From Magnolia sinica (lineage: Eukaryota; Streptophyta; Magnoliopsida; Magnoliales; Magnoliaceae): a stretch of 64,000 nt of DNA. The stretch is taken from NCBI RefSeq assembly GCF_029962835.1, contig NC_080588.1:66488001-66552000 (forward strand), written 5' to 3'. The position numbers and the translations under genes are program-made. The notes beneath the pieces were generated by a model. It was not told where the DNA came from and did no database searches. It saw nothing but the letters and a program-made list of their open reading frames with translations. Below are positions 21,827-33,695 of the stretch, piece after piece; positions within the stretch are counted from its first letter, which is position 1, and each line of letters opens with the position of its first letter.

Positions 21827-22397
21827 TGTTGGGGATTTGTGCTGCGGAATCACACAGATATGAATCTAGAATAACAATCCAAGAGCACCAAACAAACACG
21901 AGAACACAAAAATTTAATGAGGAAAACCCTTTGAAGAAAAGACCACGACACAAAGCGACAGAAATCTACTATGAAAATAGAAATTACAAAGAGAGATGAC
22001 TTACCCGATTTGAATAACCTCGAATCTTTCCCTTGCTACATCCTTTGATAACCCTAGAACATTTTTAGAAACCCTTGGAATATCTTTAGGAAGCCTAAAC
22101 ATACCTGAGAATGGCCCTATGGACTCTTATTTATAGATGGGGAATACCTTAAATTTATACAGTCCGCACACAAACCGCGCATTGTCTGCGTAACCCTCAA
22201 CTAGTCGAAGGAGGGCTTCGACTGGTCGAGCCTCTCCCTCGACTGTTCGAGTGCCCCAGAAATCCCAAATACCTCATTGCTGGACTTTAAGTCGAACTAT
22301 CTTCGACCAGTCCAAGGGACTTTCAACTAGTTGAGTCAGTCCCTCGACTGGTCGAGTATTGCGGTGAACCAAGATTTAAGACATCTGTTTTATAACA
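21827..22397 (-). repeat. LTR of copia 1 (3' LTR in element orientation)
   Basis: 571 bp, TGTTGGGG...TTATAACA. It contains a minus-strand TATA box (plus-strand TATTTATA at 22128-22135). Upstream of that in element orientation (22196-22365) are repeated CTCGACTGGTCGAG- and TCGACCAGTCGA-like palindromes. Confidence 0.88.
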
Positions 22398-22850
22398 ATT
22401 TCCACAATGTCTTCAATTTTTAACCGTGTAGCTTCTAGACCTCTTCTCTTATCTCTGCATCACAGCATAGCTTCTCGTGCACACTCCATTCTCCTTTTAC
22501 GCCATCGCCAAGCACAGAGAAGTTACATAGAACTTGAACTTCTTTGTTGGAACGACCTTAGTGATTATGTCTTCCGGATTCACGCTGGTGTGAATCTTCT
22601 CTAGAGTTACGCCTCCTTCTTCAAGCGCCTGTCGAGTAACATGGATATCCAACTAATTTCTCCACCCACTAGTATAAATGAGTAACCTGAAGTCAACTTT
22701 TTGGAGTTCACACTACCTGTGTAATCAAAATCCACATACCCAACCAACTTTGTCCCTGTCTTTCCAAAAGTAAAGACGTAGTCTTCTTACATCGAATATA
22801 TCGAAGTAACAATCTCATCGCCATCAAATGTTGCTTGCTGGGGTATTTGC

Positions 22851-23779
22851 TTACAACAACGATTGCCTATGAAATAACCGGTCTAATACAGACCATGTCA
22901 TGCACTGCCAACCGCATTCAAATAAGGCTCTTGAGACATCCTGCTTTTCCTTATCTGTTTTGGGACATATGCTGAGAAAAGCCTTGAATTGAGCTGCGCA
23001 AGGAATGCTCACCAGTTTTGCCTGGTCCATCATATCCTTGATCAATACCTACACAAGGTATTCTACCTGTGATTACTAAAACCTGCTTCTCTTCCAGTCT
23101 CTATGAATATCACCGCCGAGAACCTTCTTTGCAGCCCCTCGATCCTTCATCCTAAACATCCCACTTAACAAAGTCTTTAATACATTGATTTCAAACAAGT
23201 CATGATTGACGATCTATATGTCATCAACATATAATTCTTAACTTACCATGGATGAATCAAATTTTATACCACTTCCTAGGCGATAAGTCGTACCATAACC
23301 TCCTGCAAACTCTTTTTCTCAACCCATTTAACTTCGAATCACTCTGGTTGCTTTATGTAGATATGTTCTTCCAATTTTCCATACAGAAGTGCAGACTCCA
23401 CATCCATCCTTTCAGCTCGAGATCGCATTGGCCAACCAGCGCCAATCACGGATCTAATAGACACCTGCTACACCGTCGACGTGAATATCTCTGAGAAGTC
23501 GATCCCTTCTCTCTGAGCATAACCCTTCGTTACCAACCTCGCTCTGTATCTATGTTGTATCCTCCTGAAGATCCACCCGCATTCAATCACTTTTTGGCCC
23601 ACTGGAAGCTCCACCAGCTCCCATATGTCGATTTGGTACAACGAGTTCATCACATCATTTATAGTCACCTTCCACTTCTCAGCACCAGGCTCACCTAGGG
23701 CCATTTGAATAGAAGATGGATCCCTTTCGTCCGTAATGAGAGCATATGCGATATTGGAGTCGACCATGTACCTTACCAA
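22851..23779 (-). pseudogene. copia 1 pol remnant
   Basis: On the minus strand 23468-23779 begins the polymerase: EKWKVTINDVMNSLYQIDIW, then WELVELPVGQKVIECGWIFR and GYAQREGIDFSEIF, the conserved N-terminal part of copia RT. The catalytic YVDD region is not found, and the remainder to about 22400 is broken. Short readable stretches (22851-23045) fit the RT-to-RNase H linker only weakly. Confidence 0.65.
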
Positions 23780-23867
23780 TATCTTGCGATTATGTTGTGT
23801 AATTCTTCTTCCAGGTGGCTACTCCACCTACTCTGTATCTTTGTCTATGCGTCTTAGCCTTTATGCC

Positions 23868-24455
23868 CTACCTGCTCATGTGGCCATGCCCAGCATGCCA
23901 CACACGTGTAGAGATGGAATTTGCTGCAGCTACTACAACTCCACCTTTTGAAGTGCTCTCGATCAACTTGTAAAGATTACTGAGTCGTTGTGCTTTCATG
24001 ATTACCCGTGCCCCTTTAAATACTTTAAGAACACCATTAATACCTGTAAACTTGCAGCCCATTGCATCAAGTACACTAAGAGAAATCAGATTCTTCTTTA
24101 TGTCGGGAACATGCCTCAAATCAGTCAGGGTACGCTTTGTCCCATCAAACATCTTGATGCGCACCGTACCAACAACCGCAATATTATAGGCAACGTCATT
24201 GCCCATAAACACATGTCCACCATCGCACTCCCTATAGCCAGCGAACCAACTTTGATGAAGAGTCATGTGAAAGGATGCCCCTGTGTTTAGAATCCACTCG
24301 CCCTTACGATCCTCGTATGGGCATCTGATCGTAGACATAGATAAGAAATCACCATCACATCCACTCGATCCATCTGACGTGGTAGCATTGGCCTCCCTAT
24401 ATGAAGCCTCAGATTTTTCTCTCTTAGATTTAAGATTTTTACAATCCTTCTTCAT
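23868..24455 (-). pseudogene. copia 1 protease and gag-pre-integrase fragment
   Basis: 195 codons are open on the minus strand. The aspartic protease motif reads EWILNTGASFHMT, with Asn replacing the catalytic Asp of DTGAS, so the protease is inactive. HVPDIKKNLISLSVLDAMGC follows and it ends in HAGHGHMSR, the beginning of the gag-pre-integrase domain. Integrase does not follow. Confidence 0.8.
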
Positions 24456-24458
24456 GTG

Positions 24459-25148
24459 TCATTCCATCTCACAGTTCCAGCACTTTACCTTTCCTTTGCC
24501 CTTGCCCTTGGATTTGGATATAAAACTTGAAGATCTTGTACCTTGTTTAGAATTCATGCCCTTCAAAAACAGTGCATCAGAAGATGTCCCCATGTCGTCA
24601 TTTAGATTTCTCATGGCCTTCTCTTGAAGGGCTGAGATAATGGTGTCGACACTCAGGGTTTTATTCGTGATGCACATTATGTCCTTGAATGACTCATATG
24701 ATGCCGAAAGAGAATTTAGCAGCATACATGCTTGTTCTTCATCTTTCATCATTTCCTCCATATCTAGCAATTTGTAAACCAATTTATTAAAGTTGCTGAT
24801 GTGAGCCTTCAGATCTCCACCCTCTACCATCTTGAAGTTATACCACTAACGATTCAAGTGTAAGCGATTTTCAGAGGATTTTTTCGTATAGACATTCTTT
24901 AACTTTACACATAAGTTAACCGCAGTTTTCTCCCTTATGACATTGTAGAGAACCTCAAGACATAAACGGATAGAGGATAAGGCCTTCTTATCAAGAATAT
25001 TCCAATCATCATCAGTCATAGTAGACTTTCGCTCCTCAAGAGCATCATCTTCGCCTAGTTTGATTAAGGAACCGATCATTTTGATCTTCTGTAACTCAAA
25101 GTTATTTTTCTCTGAGTACTTCTCAATTTCATACCTAGTGCTTACCAT
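24459..25148 (-). pseudogene. copia 1 gag
   Basis: Two adjoining open stretches on the minus strand (24846-25148 and 24459-24830) form the copia gag capsid region: TMTDDDWNILDKKALSSIRL, then [34 protein letters not shown] and a basic KSKGKGKGKVKCWNCEME at the start of the zinc knuckle. A stop (TAG at 24845-24847 on the minus strand) separates the two halves. The knuckle continues in another frame as CHMKKDCKN. Confidence 0.8.
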
Positions 25149-25189
25149 TATTAGTTATCCCTTAGATTCAGATCTATGCCCCAACGATT

Positions 25190-25201
25190 GCTCTGATACC
25201 A
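25190..25201 (-). other. Primer-binding site of copia 1 (initiator tRNA-Met type)
   Basis: The minus strand reads TGGTATCAGAGC two bases inside the right LTR. This is the standard complement to the 3' end of plant initiator tRNA-Met. It fixes the element's orientation and the LTR boundary. Confidence 0.92.
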
Positions 25202-25203
25202 CT

Positions 25204-26362
25204 TGTTGAGAATTTGTGCTGCGGAATCACACAAATATGGATCTAAAATAACAATCCAAGAGCACTAAGCAAACATAAGAGAACACAAAGATTTAACGTG
25301 AAAAACCGTTTCGTGAAAAAAACCATGGCACAAAGCGACATAAATCAACTATAAAAATAGAAATTACAAAGAGAGAGGACTTACCCGATTCAAACAACCT
25401 CGAATCTTACCCTTGTTACACTCTTTGATAACCCTAGAACCCTTTTAGAAATCCTTGGAATACCTTTAGGAAGCCTTGGCATGCCTAAGAATAGGGGTGC
25501 ACATTTAACCGGTAGAACCGTGGAACCGGATTGGAACCGACCAAACCGTCCGGTTTGGTCCGGTTCTAGAGTGCCCCGGTTCCGGTTCCGGTTCCAAAAA
25601 TCAAAGAACCGGTGATAACGGTTCGGTTCTCGGTTTGGGGGTATGTAGAACCGAACCGAACCGTGAACCGATCCGTAGAACCAAACCGTTGATCCGATCC
25701 GTAGAACCGAACCGTGGAACCGAACCATGGAACCAAACCGATGTATTTTAGCACACCTTATAATTATTTTCTTTAGAGTAATTATTTTCGTAAATGTATT
25801 TTTGCACACCTTATACAATATCTAAACCATTCATCAAATGGACCACAACATGGATGGACATGGGCTTGCAATTGGGCTGGATTATAAAAAGCCCAGAACC
25901 GTGGAACCGATCCGGAACCGAACCGGTTTTAACGGTTCGGTTCCGGTTCGGTTCTAGGATGCCAACGGTTTGGTTCCGGTTCCGAATTTCCTAGAACCGT
26001 TAGGAACGGTTCGGTTCCGGTTTCACCCCAGAACCGGACCAAACCGAACCGTGTGCACCCCTACCTAAGAATGGCCCTAGGGACTCCTATTTATAGATGG
26101 GGAAACCCCACTTACGCACCTCCCTAGAAACCATCTCAAATTTACAAAGTCTACATACAAACCATGCACCATCTGCGTAACCCTCAACTAGTTGAAGGAG
26201 GGCTTTGACTGGTCGAACGCCCCGAAATCCCAAATACCTCGTTGCTGGACTTCGAGTCGAACTATCTTCGACCAGTCGAAGGGACCTTCGACTAGTCGAG
26301 CTAGTCCCTCGACTGGTCGAGTATCGTGGTGAACTAAGATCTAAGACATATGTTTTATAACA
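25204..26362 (-). repeat. LTR of copia 1 (5' LTR in element orientation), interrupted
   Basis: It matches 21827-22397 from TGTTGAGAATTTGTGCTGCG to TTTTATAACA but is split by the MITE at 25492-26063. Differences from the other LTR include ATAGAGGTT/ATGGGGAA-type changes and a 33-base stretch near 26110 (ACTTACGCACCTCCC...) absent from the left LTR. Confidence 0.88.
25484..26071. mobile_element. hAT-type MITE with AACCGAACCG-rich interior (element 25492-26063)
   Basis: 572 bp, terminal inverted repeats TAGGGGTGCAC / GTGCACCCCTA, perfect 8-bp target duplication CCTAAGAA (25484-25491, 26064-26071). The left LTR of the same copia shows the uninterrupted sequence. The interior consists of variations on GGTTCCGGTTCGGTT and its complement arranged in inverted halves, with no transposase. 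A relative is at 38653-39317. Confidence 0.92.
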
Positions 26363-26367
26363 GGTTG

Positions 26368-26990
26368 TTCAACTCCTCTTTTATCTTGAGCAGGAGAGGG
26401 GAGTGATCAGAGTGCATTTTGGTCAAATGATCAACAATAAAGGAGGAGAAAGTTCTCAATTATCCATTCAGAGTTTATGAAGATCCTATCTAACTTAGCC
26501 CATCTTTGGCTACTACTTGCACGATTGTCGCACCATGTGAATTTCGAACCTGAGAAACCCACATCAAGGAGGCCTTTAATCATTGATTGCTTTCAGAAAA
26601 TCCTCCATAGTCCTATTGTCCACAGCTGATCAACCAACGCGTTCGTCAATGCTCACCATAACATTAAAATTGTCACAAACTAGCCATGGCCCAGAGATGG
26701 AACGACTAGCAGATCACAATTCTTGCCATAGTTGCATCCTACGTTGCCGATCACAATAAGCATAAATAATTGTCATAAATACTTCAATTTGGGTGCCATC
26801 TAAAAGAACCTTCACCGTAACATTTTGCCTTGATGAGGCATTCGTAGTGACTTGAAAAAGGCGTTTATGCAGGATCCAAAATTTTCCTTTCGCCTCCCTT
26901 TCCCAAAATGTGTTGTTGAAACTTGGTTGCAACTATTTGAAGTCACATTAGCTCTTGGAGTAACAGGATCCCTACCTTATGAGTCTTGAA
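26368..26990 (-). pseudogene. LINE fragment 'a', endonuclease half
   Basis: On the minus strand the segment carries the L1 apurinic endonuclease region: VTVKVLLDGTQIEVFMTIIY and YCDRQRRMQLWQEL (26714-26850). Further along that strand, in broken frames, lies the FTWCNNR-type region (clear in the homologous 54543-54740). It joins a copia RT/RNase H fragment at about 26990-27040. Confidence 0.75.
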
Positions 26991-27039
26991 GCAATGTCTC
27001 TCTAAGCATTGGCTTCTGTGAGCATTTCCTTTAATTCAC

Positions 27040-27520
27040 ATGAAAAAATATGTAAAAATGAAGGTGATAGTGTATCACAACTTGAGTAATATTCTAATGG
27101 CATTGGACATTTAGTGTATTTAATGAATTGTACTGAACCTGATATTGCATATGTAATTGATAAGTTGAGTAGATACACTAGTAATTTTGGAGAATGTCAC
27201 TTGAATACTATAAATAAATTACTAAGATATTTAAAAAAGATCTGCAGCTACAGTCTCAAGTATATTAGATTTCAGCTATACTAGAGGGGTACAATGATGC
27301 AAATTAAATATCAGATTCAATGAAATGCAAGTCCACTAGTGACTATGTGTTTACTCTTTGAGGACTCAGTATCCTTAAAGTCTTGGAAGCAGATTTATAT
27401 ATACATACGATGGAGTCCGAGTTTATTGCTCTTGCAAATGTAGGTAAAGAGGCCGAATAATTGAAAATTCTATTTTCAGATATACCCTTATATGGTAAAC
27501 TAATGACATCAATTGTGCTG
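27040..27520 (+). pseudogene. copia RT-RNase H tail fused to lyase pseudogene D
   Basis: Plus-strand frames read KNEGDSVSQLEYSNGIGHL (one stop), DIAYVIDKLSRYTSNFG, LRYLKK and, after frameshifts, MESEFIALA and EEAE.LK.LFSDIPLY. This is the linker and RNase H of a Ty1/copia element. The match stops at CAATTGTGCTG. The next bases (CAGTAAAACCTTCGATTTCTC) are lyase intron sequence. The same fusion point occurs at about 59611 and 62207. Confidence 0.8.
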
Positions 27521-27548
27521 CAGTAAAACCTTCGATTTCTCTCAGCAA

Positions 27549-28950
27549 GTTTAGGTAATATGGCATGTGGGAGAGGTCTGGTGATTTATATCCCAACCAA
27601 GATCTTGTCTGCACCATTGGTGTTAGTGATCATCAAAGAGATTGATTTTATGCATAGGTCACTAGGTGTGATTCTTCTAACCATCTTTTAGTTACAAAAT
27701 TTCATAAATCTGCTCGCACATTGAATATTTTTTGAAATGTATTTTTTTGTCATCAATACAATATGCCACATCATGGTTTGGAAGAGGAAAACTCCACAAT
27801 TTCCCTTTCGGTACACTGATTTGGCCCAATACATGACCACACAATTTGCATAAGCAATTCAGATGGGTTTGAATTAAAATCACTTAATTTTGTTGATAAT
27901 TTCATGTTTGGCGTAACACACCCACTGCCTGAATTTATGAATGAGATGATTTGGGAATTCCCAATTTCTCAACTCCAAGCATGCAAACAGACCCATTAAC
28001 CGGTTGCGGACCCTTACATTATCCTTTTGAGTGCATGTTCACATAATAAGCACTTGTGTCTGCGTACATAAACTTACTGCATTTGGTGATTTTGGTTTAT
28101 GTAAGCCTAGTCATACGATTTCTGATGATTTGAACCATGATTTTATGTTTACATTGCAGAAAGAAAGATGATAAACCATACCAACCAACCACATGGCAGA
28201 TAAAATTCATAATTGACACTGTCGCCCAAAGCAGGACCTATAAATTGGGATTGGCGATTGTATCAGCTACATTAATATCTGAATTACAAGTATGCTTATG
28301 AATTTAAACTCAGTTGCGCGCGTTTAGATTTACAACTGAATTGCATTGTAAAGATTCAGTGTAATCATGTATTGAAGTGAGTAGCCTCAAATTAGACTAG
28401 TAATTGCAATTAAAATTGATAGTGCACCCAAACACACATTTAAGTCGTCTATTGCACTGATCATAGACAGTTATGTGGGATTATCTTTATCACCCTATAT
28501 GAATATGGATAATATTTCACACTGATTTTAAAGAGGAGAATAAAATCAAAACTGTCCAATCTATTAATTTGATTTGTGTTTTTGGTGTAGGTTCGATTCA
28601 ATGACCTGAAAGCCAATCTGCTTCACCTTACAACTGGACTAATCAGCAGGGACAACTCAGTCGCCAGACATGGGATTCATGGGCTCCACTGGCTGTTCAA
28701 CGTCAGTGTACATGACCCGAAAGCCAATCTGCCTCACCTTACAACTGGACTAATCAGCAGGGACAACTCAGTCGCCAGACATGGGATTCATGGGCTCCAC
28801 TGGCTGTTCAACGTCAGTGTACCAAGCGCCCTGATTGTGGGGGGAGACAATATGATTTTTCTTACTCAGGCGAGAAGCGTGAGTACCTTCCAAGGAATCA
28901 TGTGCGATTACATCTGATTAGAAGAGCCCGCCGATCCCGATTCGAATTAG
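27549..28950 (+). pseudogene. Rhamnogalacturonate lyase pseudogene D (last three exons)
   Basis: Equivalents of the last three exons are 27549-27665, 28160-28289 and 28591-28950. The first acceptor is lost (CAG|G became CAAG). Exon one has stops where the functional copies have Gln, Trp and Gln (TAA, TGA, TAG). Exon two carries an in-frame 3-base insertion. Exon three contains a 111-bp in-frame tandem duplication and ends early at TGA 28915-28917 (Arg in the functional copies). Upstream exons are replaced by the LINE-copia chimera. Downstream flank matches copy A, not B or C. Confidence 0.88.
28601..28822 (+). repeat. 111-bp in-frame tandem duplication in the last exon of pseudogene D
   Basis: Units 28601-28711 and 28712-28822 (ATGACC(T/C)GAAAGCCAATCTG... 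to ...CAACGTCAGTGTAC) differ at about two positions. The length of 37 codons preserves frame and doubles the [20 protein letters not shown] segment of the binding domain. No other copy has it. Confidence 0.95.
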
Positions 28951-30287
28951 AAAAAATCATCTTGTATAGTGCTTGATTCAAGCAAAATCTTAGTATTATC
29001 AAAGGACATAATCGGAGTTAAATATAGTGCTTGATTCATATCTAGGGTTATATAATAATCAATCAGATTATCCACTATCATTGATGGTCCACAGTTAAAT
29101 GTTAATGCTGAAATCATAGTCTAAGAACATGAAAACCTGACTCGACCATAACCCAGACGAGTCAAGTCAATTTGAACAAGCTTTCATGAGTTTTTTTACT
29201 AAACAAATTGGGTTTTACTGAGCCCTGGTTAAATGATCAAAGGTTAGAAATAGTTTAATTTGGGATTGCTCTATCCGTGATGAGTACTCGCACTCTATAT
29301 ACGATTTGGATCATGAAAACATTACCCAAATTCAACAAGCGTCTTTAAATGACACGTGCATTGAATGGGAATCACTAACAACTAAACCATCTCACTCATT
29401 ATCTATAATCGTGGCCCACTAAATGAATGGATGTCCATTCATCATACAGTTATGCATAAGGGTATCCTAATTGGTAATTGAACCAGGCCAGCCCATTCAT
29501 CATTAGCCCATGCCCAGCCAGCCCACATACTCAGGCTTAGATTGCAAGCCTGGCTAAGCCCTACAGAACTAAGACGTTGGGTTCATTGTCAACCCTAACC
29601 AAGAGGCATTAATTGGTTTTTCGAGACGATAAGTGAAAGAAATGTGCTAAAATTATTCTTAAATATCTAAAAAATAAGAAAATAAAATCGATACTATTGA
29701 TGAAAGTCTATTTAAAAAAGTTATTTCATGTGACTTGCATGAGCCTAAATGCTAAATTCATAATTTTCTTAATTAATAAACTTTTAAAAATAAAAAATTA
29801 ATTATGATAATAGACAATTATAAATTGATTCAATTAAGTATTTTAAATTATTAAGGAACTTGAGAGCCCTTAAAAAAAACTTTAAAATGTAAAAAATGGT
29901 TACAAAAAGTAGTTAAACTTAAAATTCACTCCTAAAATGACTTATTTTTAGAAAATCATTCAGGTATGATTGGTCAACAAGTAGAGCTTGTCGATAGCTT
30001 TCTAAAAATAGATCATAGCGTTGAACAAATTATCAATTCTAAAGTTATAGTCGTTGGAAGTTATAATACACACTACCTTTTCTTCTCCATATTGGACCAT
30101 AAAGTTATTTCAATCGATGAAAAAGAGTTGTTTACTTAAGTGGGCCCCACTATAGTATTATGTAAAATCCACCCGATCATTAGGTGAGCCACCTCAACTT
30201 AGACCTATTGCAAAACAATTAGCCCCATCCCTGGCTCACATGAACCACATAATTGAAAAATGTGTATGTAGAAAGCTCATCTTCCAA
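28951..30287. other. 3' flank of pseudogene D and unclassified sequence
   Basis: 28951-29990 aligns with 1632-2824 behind copy A. 29991-30287 shows no gene or clear element. It lies where the family 1 Mutator MITE sits behind copy A, so D preserves an approximate empty site (TAGAGCTTGTCGAT). Confidence 0.55.
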
Positions 30288-30724
30288 TCTCTTTCCCTTG
30301 GTGTGATTCACTTTAATCACTTACGTTCCAAATTTTTAGGTTCGAGGCCTAATTTTTGGTATGAAAGCTAATGGTTGGAGTGGATTTTATATTCTCATCA
30401 TGACAGGGCCTGTAAAAATCAAGGGTGGAAGTCTCTCTCAATCGTTTCAATTGGTATGGCCCACTTAAATCATTGATTAGCCTGATTTTTTTTATTTTTT
30501 ATTTTTCTCTTTCCCTTGGTGTGATTCACTTTAATCACTTATGTTCCAAATTTTTAGGTTTGAGGCCTAATTTTTGGTATGAAAGCTAATGGTTGGAGTG
30601 GATTTTATATTCTCATCATGACAGGGCATGTAAAAAATCAAGGGTGGAAGTCTCTCTCAATTGTTTCAATTGGTACGGCCCACTTAAATCATTGATTAGC
30701 CTGATTTTTATTTTTATTTTTTTA
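30288..30724. repeat. 218-bp tandem duplication
   Basis: Units 30288-30505 and 30506-30724 start TCTCTTTCCCTTGGTGTGA and end in a T-rich tract after GATTAGCCTGATTTTT. They differ at only a few bases, so the duplication is recent. No gene is seen; the open frame inside it is in AT-rich DNA. Confidence 0.9.
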
Positions 30725-30879
30725 ATTTTTTTATTTTGTCCCAGCCTAACATGGGATTACATAGCTAATGATCGAAGTGGATTTCTTAAAAAATATCACG
30801 GTGGGTCCCTAAAATTTGAAGGGTGGGCGTATCTCAAACTATTGTCGGTTCCGAGAAAAATCTTACGTTTCCCATATTA

Positions 30880-32060
30880 ACAGAAAGTGGATTAGGTAGT
30901 AACACCTATGGGCAACTGTACGATTCCATAAACATGGGCGCACCATGATGTATGTGGCACATACATATCAGTGCCGTCCCTCAGTTTTAAAGATCATTTT
31001 AGTGCAAGATCCTAAAAATGAGGCAGATCTAAATCTCAAGTGGACCACGCCACAAAAAAACAGTAAACATTGAACACCCACCATTAAAACATTCCTAAGG
31101 CCCATCATGATGTTTATTTACCATCCATCCTGTTCATAATGTCCCATGGACCTGAATGGATGAAGGGAAAGCACAAATATCAGGACGCGGATTAGATAGG
31201 CAGGTTAAGTAGCCAGCGGGCTACTTTAGTGACGTCACCAAGTTCTTTGGGCCCCACTATGATGTATGTGTTGTATCCACACCGTTCATCCATTTTGAAA
31301 TATCATTTTAGGGCATGAGCCAAATAATAAGGTAGATAAAAATCTGTAGTAGACCCCACCACAGAAAACAGTGGGGAGAGTTATTCTCACCGTTGAAACT
31401 ATCCTAAGGCCCACCATAATGTTTATTTGAAATCCAACCAGTTCAAAAGTTAAAAAAGACATGAAATAAGGGGAAAAAACAAATATCAGCTTGATCTAAA
31501 ACTTTTGTGGCCTGTGGAAGTTTTGAATGAAGGGCGTCACTGTCCAACTGTTTCTTGTGTTGGGGTCTATTGGAGCTTTGGATTTAACTCATTCTTTGGA
31601 TATTGACTAAAATGATTTCTCCAAATGGATGAAAGGTGTGGATACAAAACATACATCATGGTGGGGCCTACGGAACTTGGTGACTTCACTTCAGTAGCCT
31701 GTCTCGCTACTCACCTTTCAGTAGCTAATCCGCGCCCCAAATATCAGCTTGATCCAAAACTTCTACAGCCTCCAGGAAGTTTTCAATGGTAAGCATTCAA
31801 TCCCCACTGTCTACTCTAGCGTTCGATTTGCCTCATTTTTGAGCTCATACTTGAAATAATCTTTAAAAAATGGATGGACGGTTTGTATATAATATCATCG
31901 TGGGGTTTGCAAAATTTTTGCAACATCAATGCACTACGAACTTGATCAATACCAGAGACACTGTATGAATTGTTTTGAGAGCAGGTTAAGTGTCTTCGGG
32001 ACCTCACCCAGCATGGTGAGTCCTTGATAGTGGAGACCACCTATCTGCATGCATTATATA
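30880..32060. mobile_element. MITE-like element interrupted by a nested Mutator MITE
   Basis: The outer sequence has the interior typical of local MITEs (ATGATGTATGTGG, 'TCCAAAACTT', 'GGATGGACGGTTTG'). It is split by 31184-31738 and resumes on the other side with the same order of motifs. Its own outer ends are not clearly defined; AGAAAGTGGATTAGGTAG at about 30881 may be one. Confidence 0.5.
31175..31747. mobile_element. Nested Mutator-type MITE (element 31184-31738)
   Basis: 555 bp, flanked by a perfect 9-bp duplication AAATATCAG (31175-31183, 31739-31747). The ends are inverted: GACGCGGATTAG at the left and CTAATCCGCGCCCC at the right. Next to them are CAGTAGC-type sub-repeats and GTGACGTCACC at the left inner end, matched by GGTGACTTCAC at the right. 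Confidence 0.85.
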
Positions 32061-33695
32061 TCCATGTTGTCCATCCATTTTAATAGATACTGTGGGGCTT
32101 GAATCCAAAAATCAAGTAGAGAAAAATCTCAGAGTGATCCATAAGAGTTTCACTAGCTTGTGTCATTATCATCTCTGCTTCCTGTGATGTGGTCTGCTTA
32201 AGCCTTGTATTTTCCTAATTTTTAGGCTTGAACCCTAAAATAATATGAAAATATAAATATACAGTGTGGGTAAAACTCATACACCACGATTGCCCCTCTG
32301 AGGCCCTGCACATTCCTAGCTATGGATGAGCTGGGTTAGTAGTTTATCAGTGTTAAGCTTTTGCAGACATCGCCCGTTGCTTTCCAATCACACAGAGTAG
32401 AGGTAGAGAGAGCCTGATAATAAAAGAGAGTGCATCAAATGATGAGAGAAAGCCCAAAGAAGAGGATTGCTTTGAAAGAAAATGGTATAACTGGAGTTGT
32501 ACGTGTGTGATACATTCATAAGATACACAACATATGTAACAAATTCGGTCAGTTAATTAGGTACATTTCCTTATAAGCATGTGAAGGATATAATTTTTTT
32601 TTTTTTTTTTTTGTAATTAATAGCTAACATATTCTTTTACAAAAAAAGTGGGCCGTTAGAAATCTATTCCAACAAGTTAGATTCAACTTGTATATGTGTC
32701 TCTAATAATAAAGATCATTTACTAATTTTTGATAGATAAAATTAAATTAGTAAGCCTAATTTGATAAACCAACTAGATCTATGATATGTATTTCTAACGT
32801 ATGGATATAAAACTGGGTGTCACATAAACTCCAATAAGTGGACATTACATGTGGATAAAAAAGATATTCTTACCATTTAATGCAAAGCCAGTTGGGCTAA
32901 TTTAAATGGTCCGATTAGTTGTGTGTGAGCATTACTCTCTCTCTCTTTCTCTCTTTCTCTCACACACACACACACATATAATGGTTCCAACCGCGATACG
33001 TGTCGAACATCAACACCATCCATCACCACTCCATAGTGGGCCTCGGGCTTAAGAATCAAGTCAATTCATGACTTGCGTGGGCCACACCATATGCAACAAT
33101 TGAGAGGGGTTATCCACCCATTAAAACATTCATGATAATAATTTGTTGGGCGTATCAAGATGTGGTTCACAAATCTAGCCCATCCATTATGTGTCTCCCA
33201 ATTGGATGATGTGTTAGACCAAGTTTCAGATGCATCCAAATTTTAGGTGGCCCCACCAAGTTCTTTTATATGTTGTGTGATGTATTCACATGATTTTAGA
33301 TGGTATGACCTACCTGATTTCTCTATACAACTGAGGGATGTCTTATAATTTAAAGGGGACCCATCAAATGCATGGTGTCGATGTCTGACACGCATCACGA
33401 TGGGCCCACACAGCTCGACCTCATGGGAACTTCCTATGAGGTTGACCGCACAAAACCATTTCCCTATATATACACACACTTTTAAATAATAGATAACTGC
33501 GAAATAAAAACTCATATAAATTTTCAAGAAACTTGAAGGAGTCTACTCGGCTCAACTGAGTTCTGAGTCGAGTCCATTGCTCTGGCTCAACTGAGTTCTG
33601 AGTCGAGTCCAATGCTCGCGTTTTTATCCTACGCGAATAGCTGGCACTGCGACTTGGCTAGCTCATCGTCTGGAACATGAGCTAGGAACCAAACG
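32061..33695. other. Intergenic DNA with simple repeats
   Basis: No gene is recognised. Contents: the end of a MITE-like interior to about 32330, a T-run at 32590-32611, a (CT)/(CA) microsatellite at 32935-32976, and a 34-base direct duplication around GGCTCAACTGAGTTCTGAGT (33546-33614). Open frames here are short and repeat-derived. Confidence 0.55.

Larger units (their letters stand above)
21822..26367 (-). mobile_element. Ty1/copia element 1, minus strand, inserted in the LINE
   Basis: The element 21827-26362 is flanked by perfect 5-bp duplications GGTTG (21822-21826, 26363-26367). The uninterrupted LINE sequence is visible at 54450-54454 (GGATGGTTGTTCAAC). LTRs are 21827-22397 and 25204-26362 (TGTTG...TAACA). 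The right LTR is longer because it carries a 572-bp hAT-type MITE. The interior encodes gag, protease, gag-pre-integrase and a fragment of RT on the minus strand. Most of integrase and of RT/RNase H are gone, so it is non-autonomous. Confidence 0.88.
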
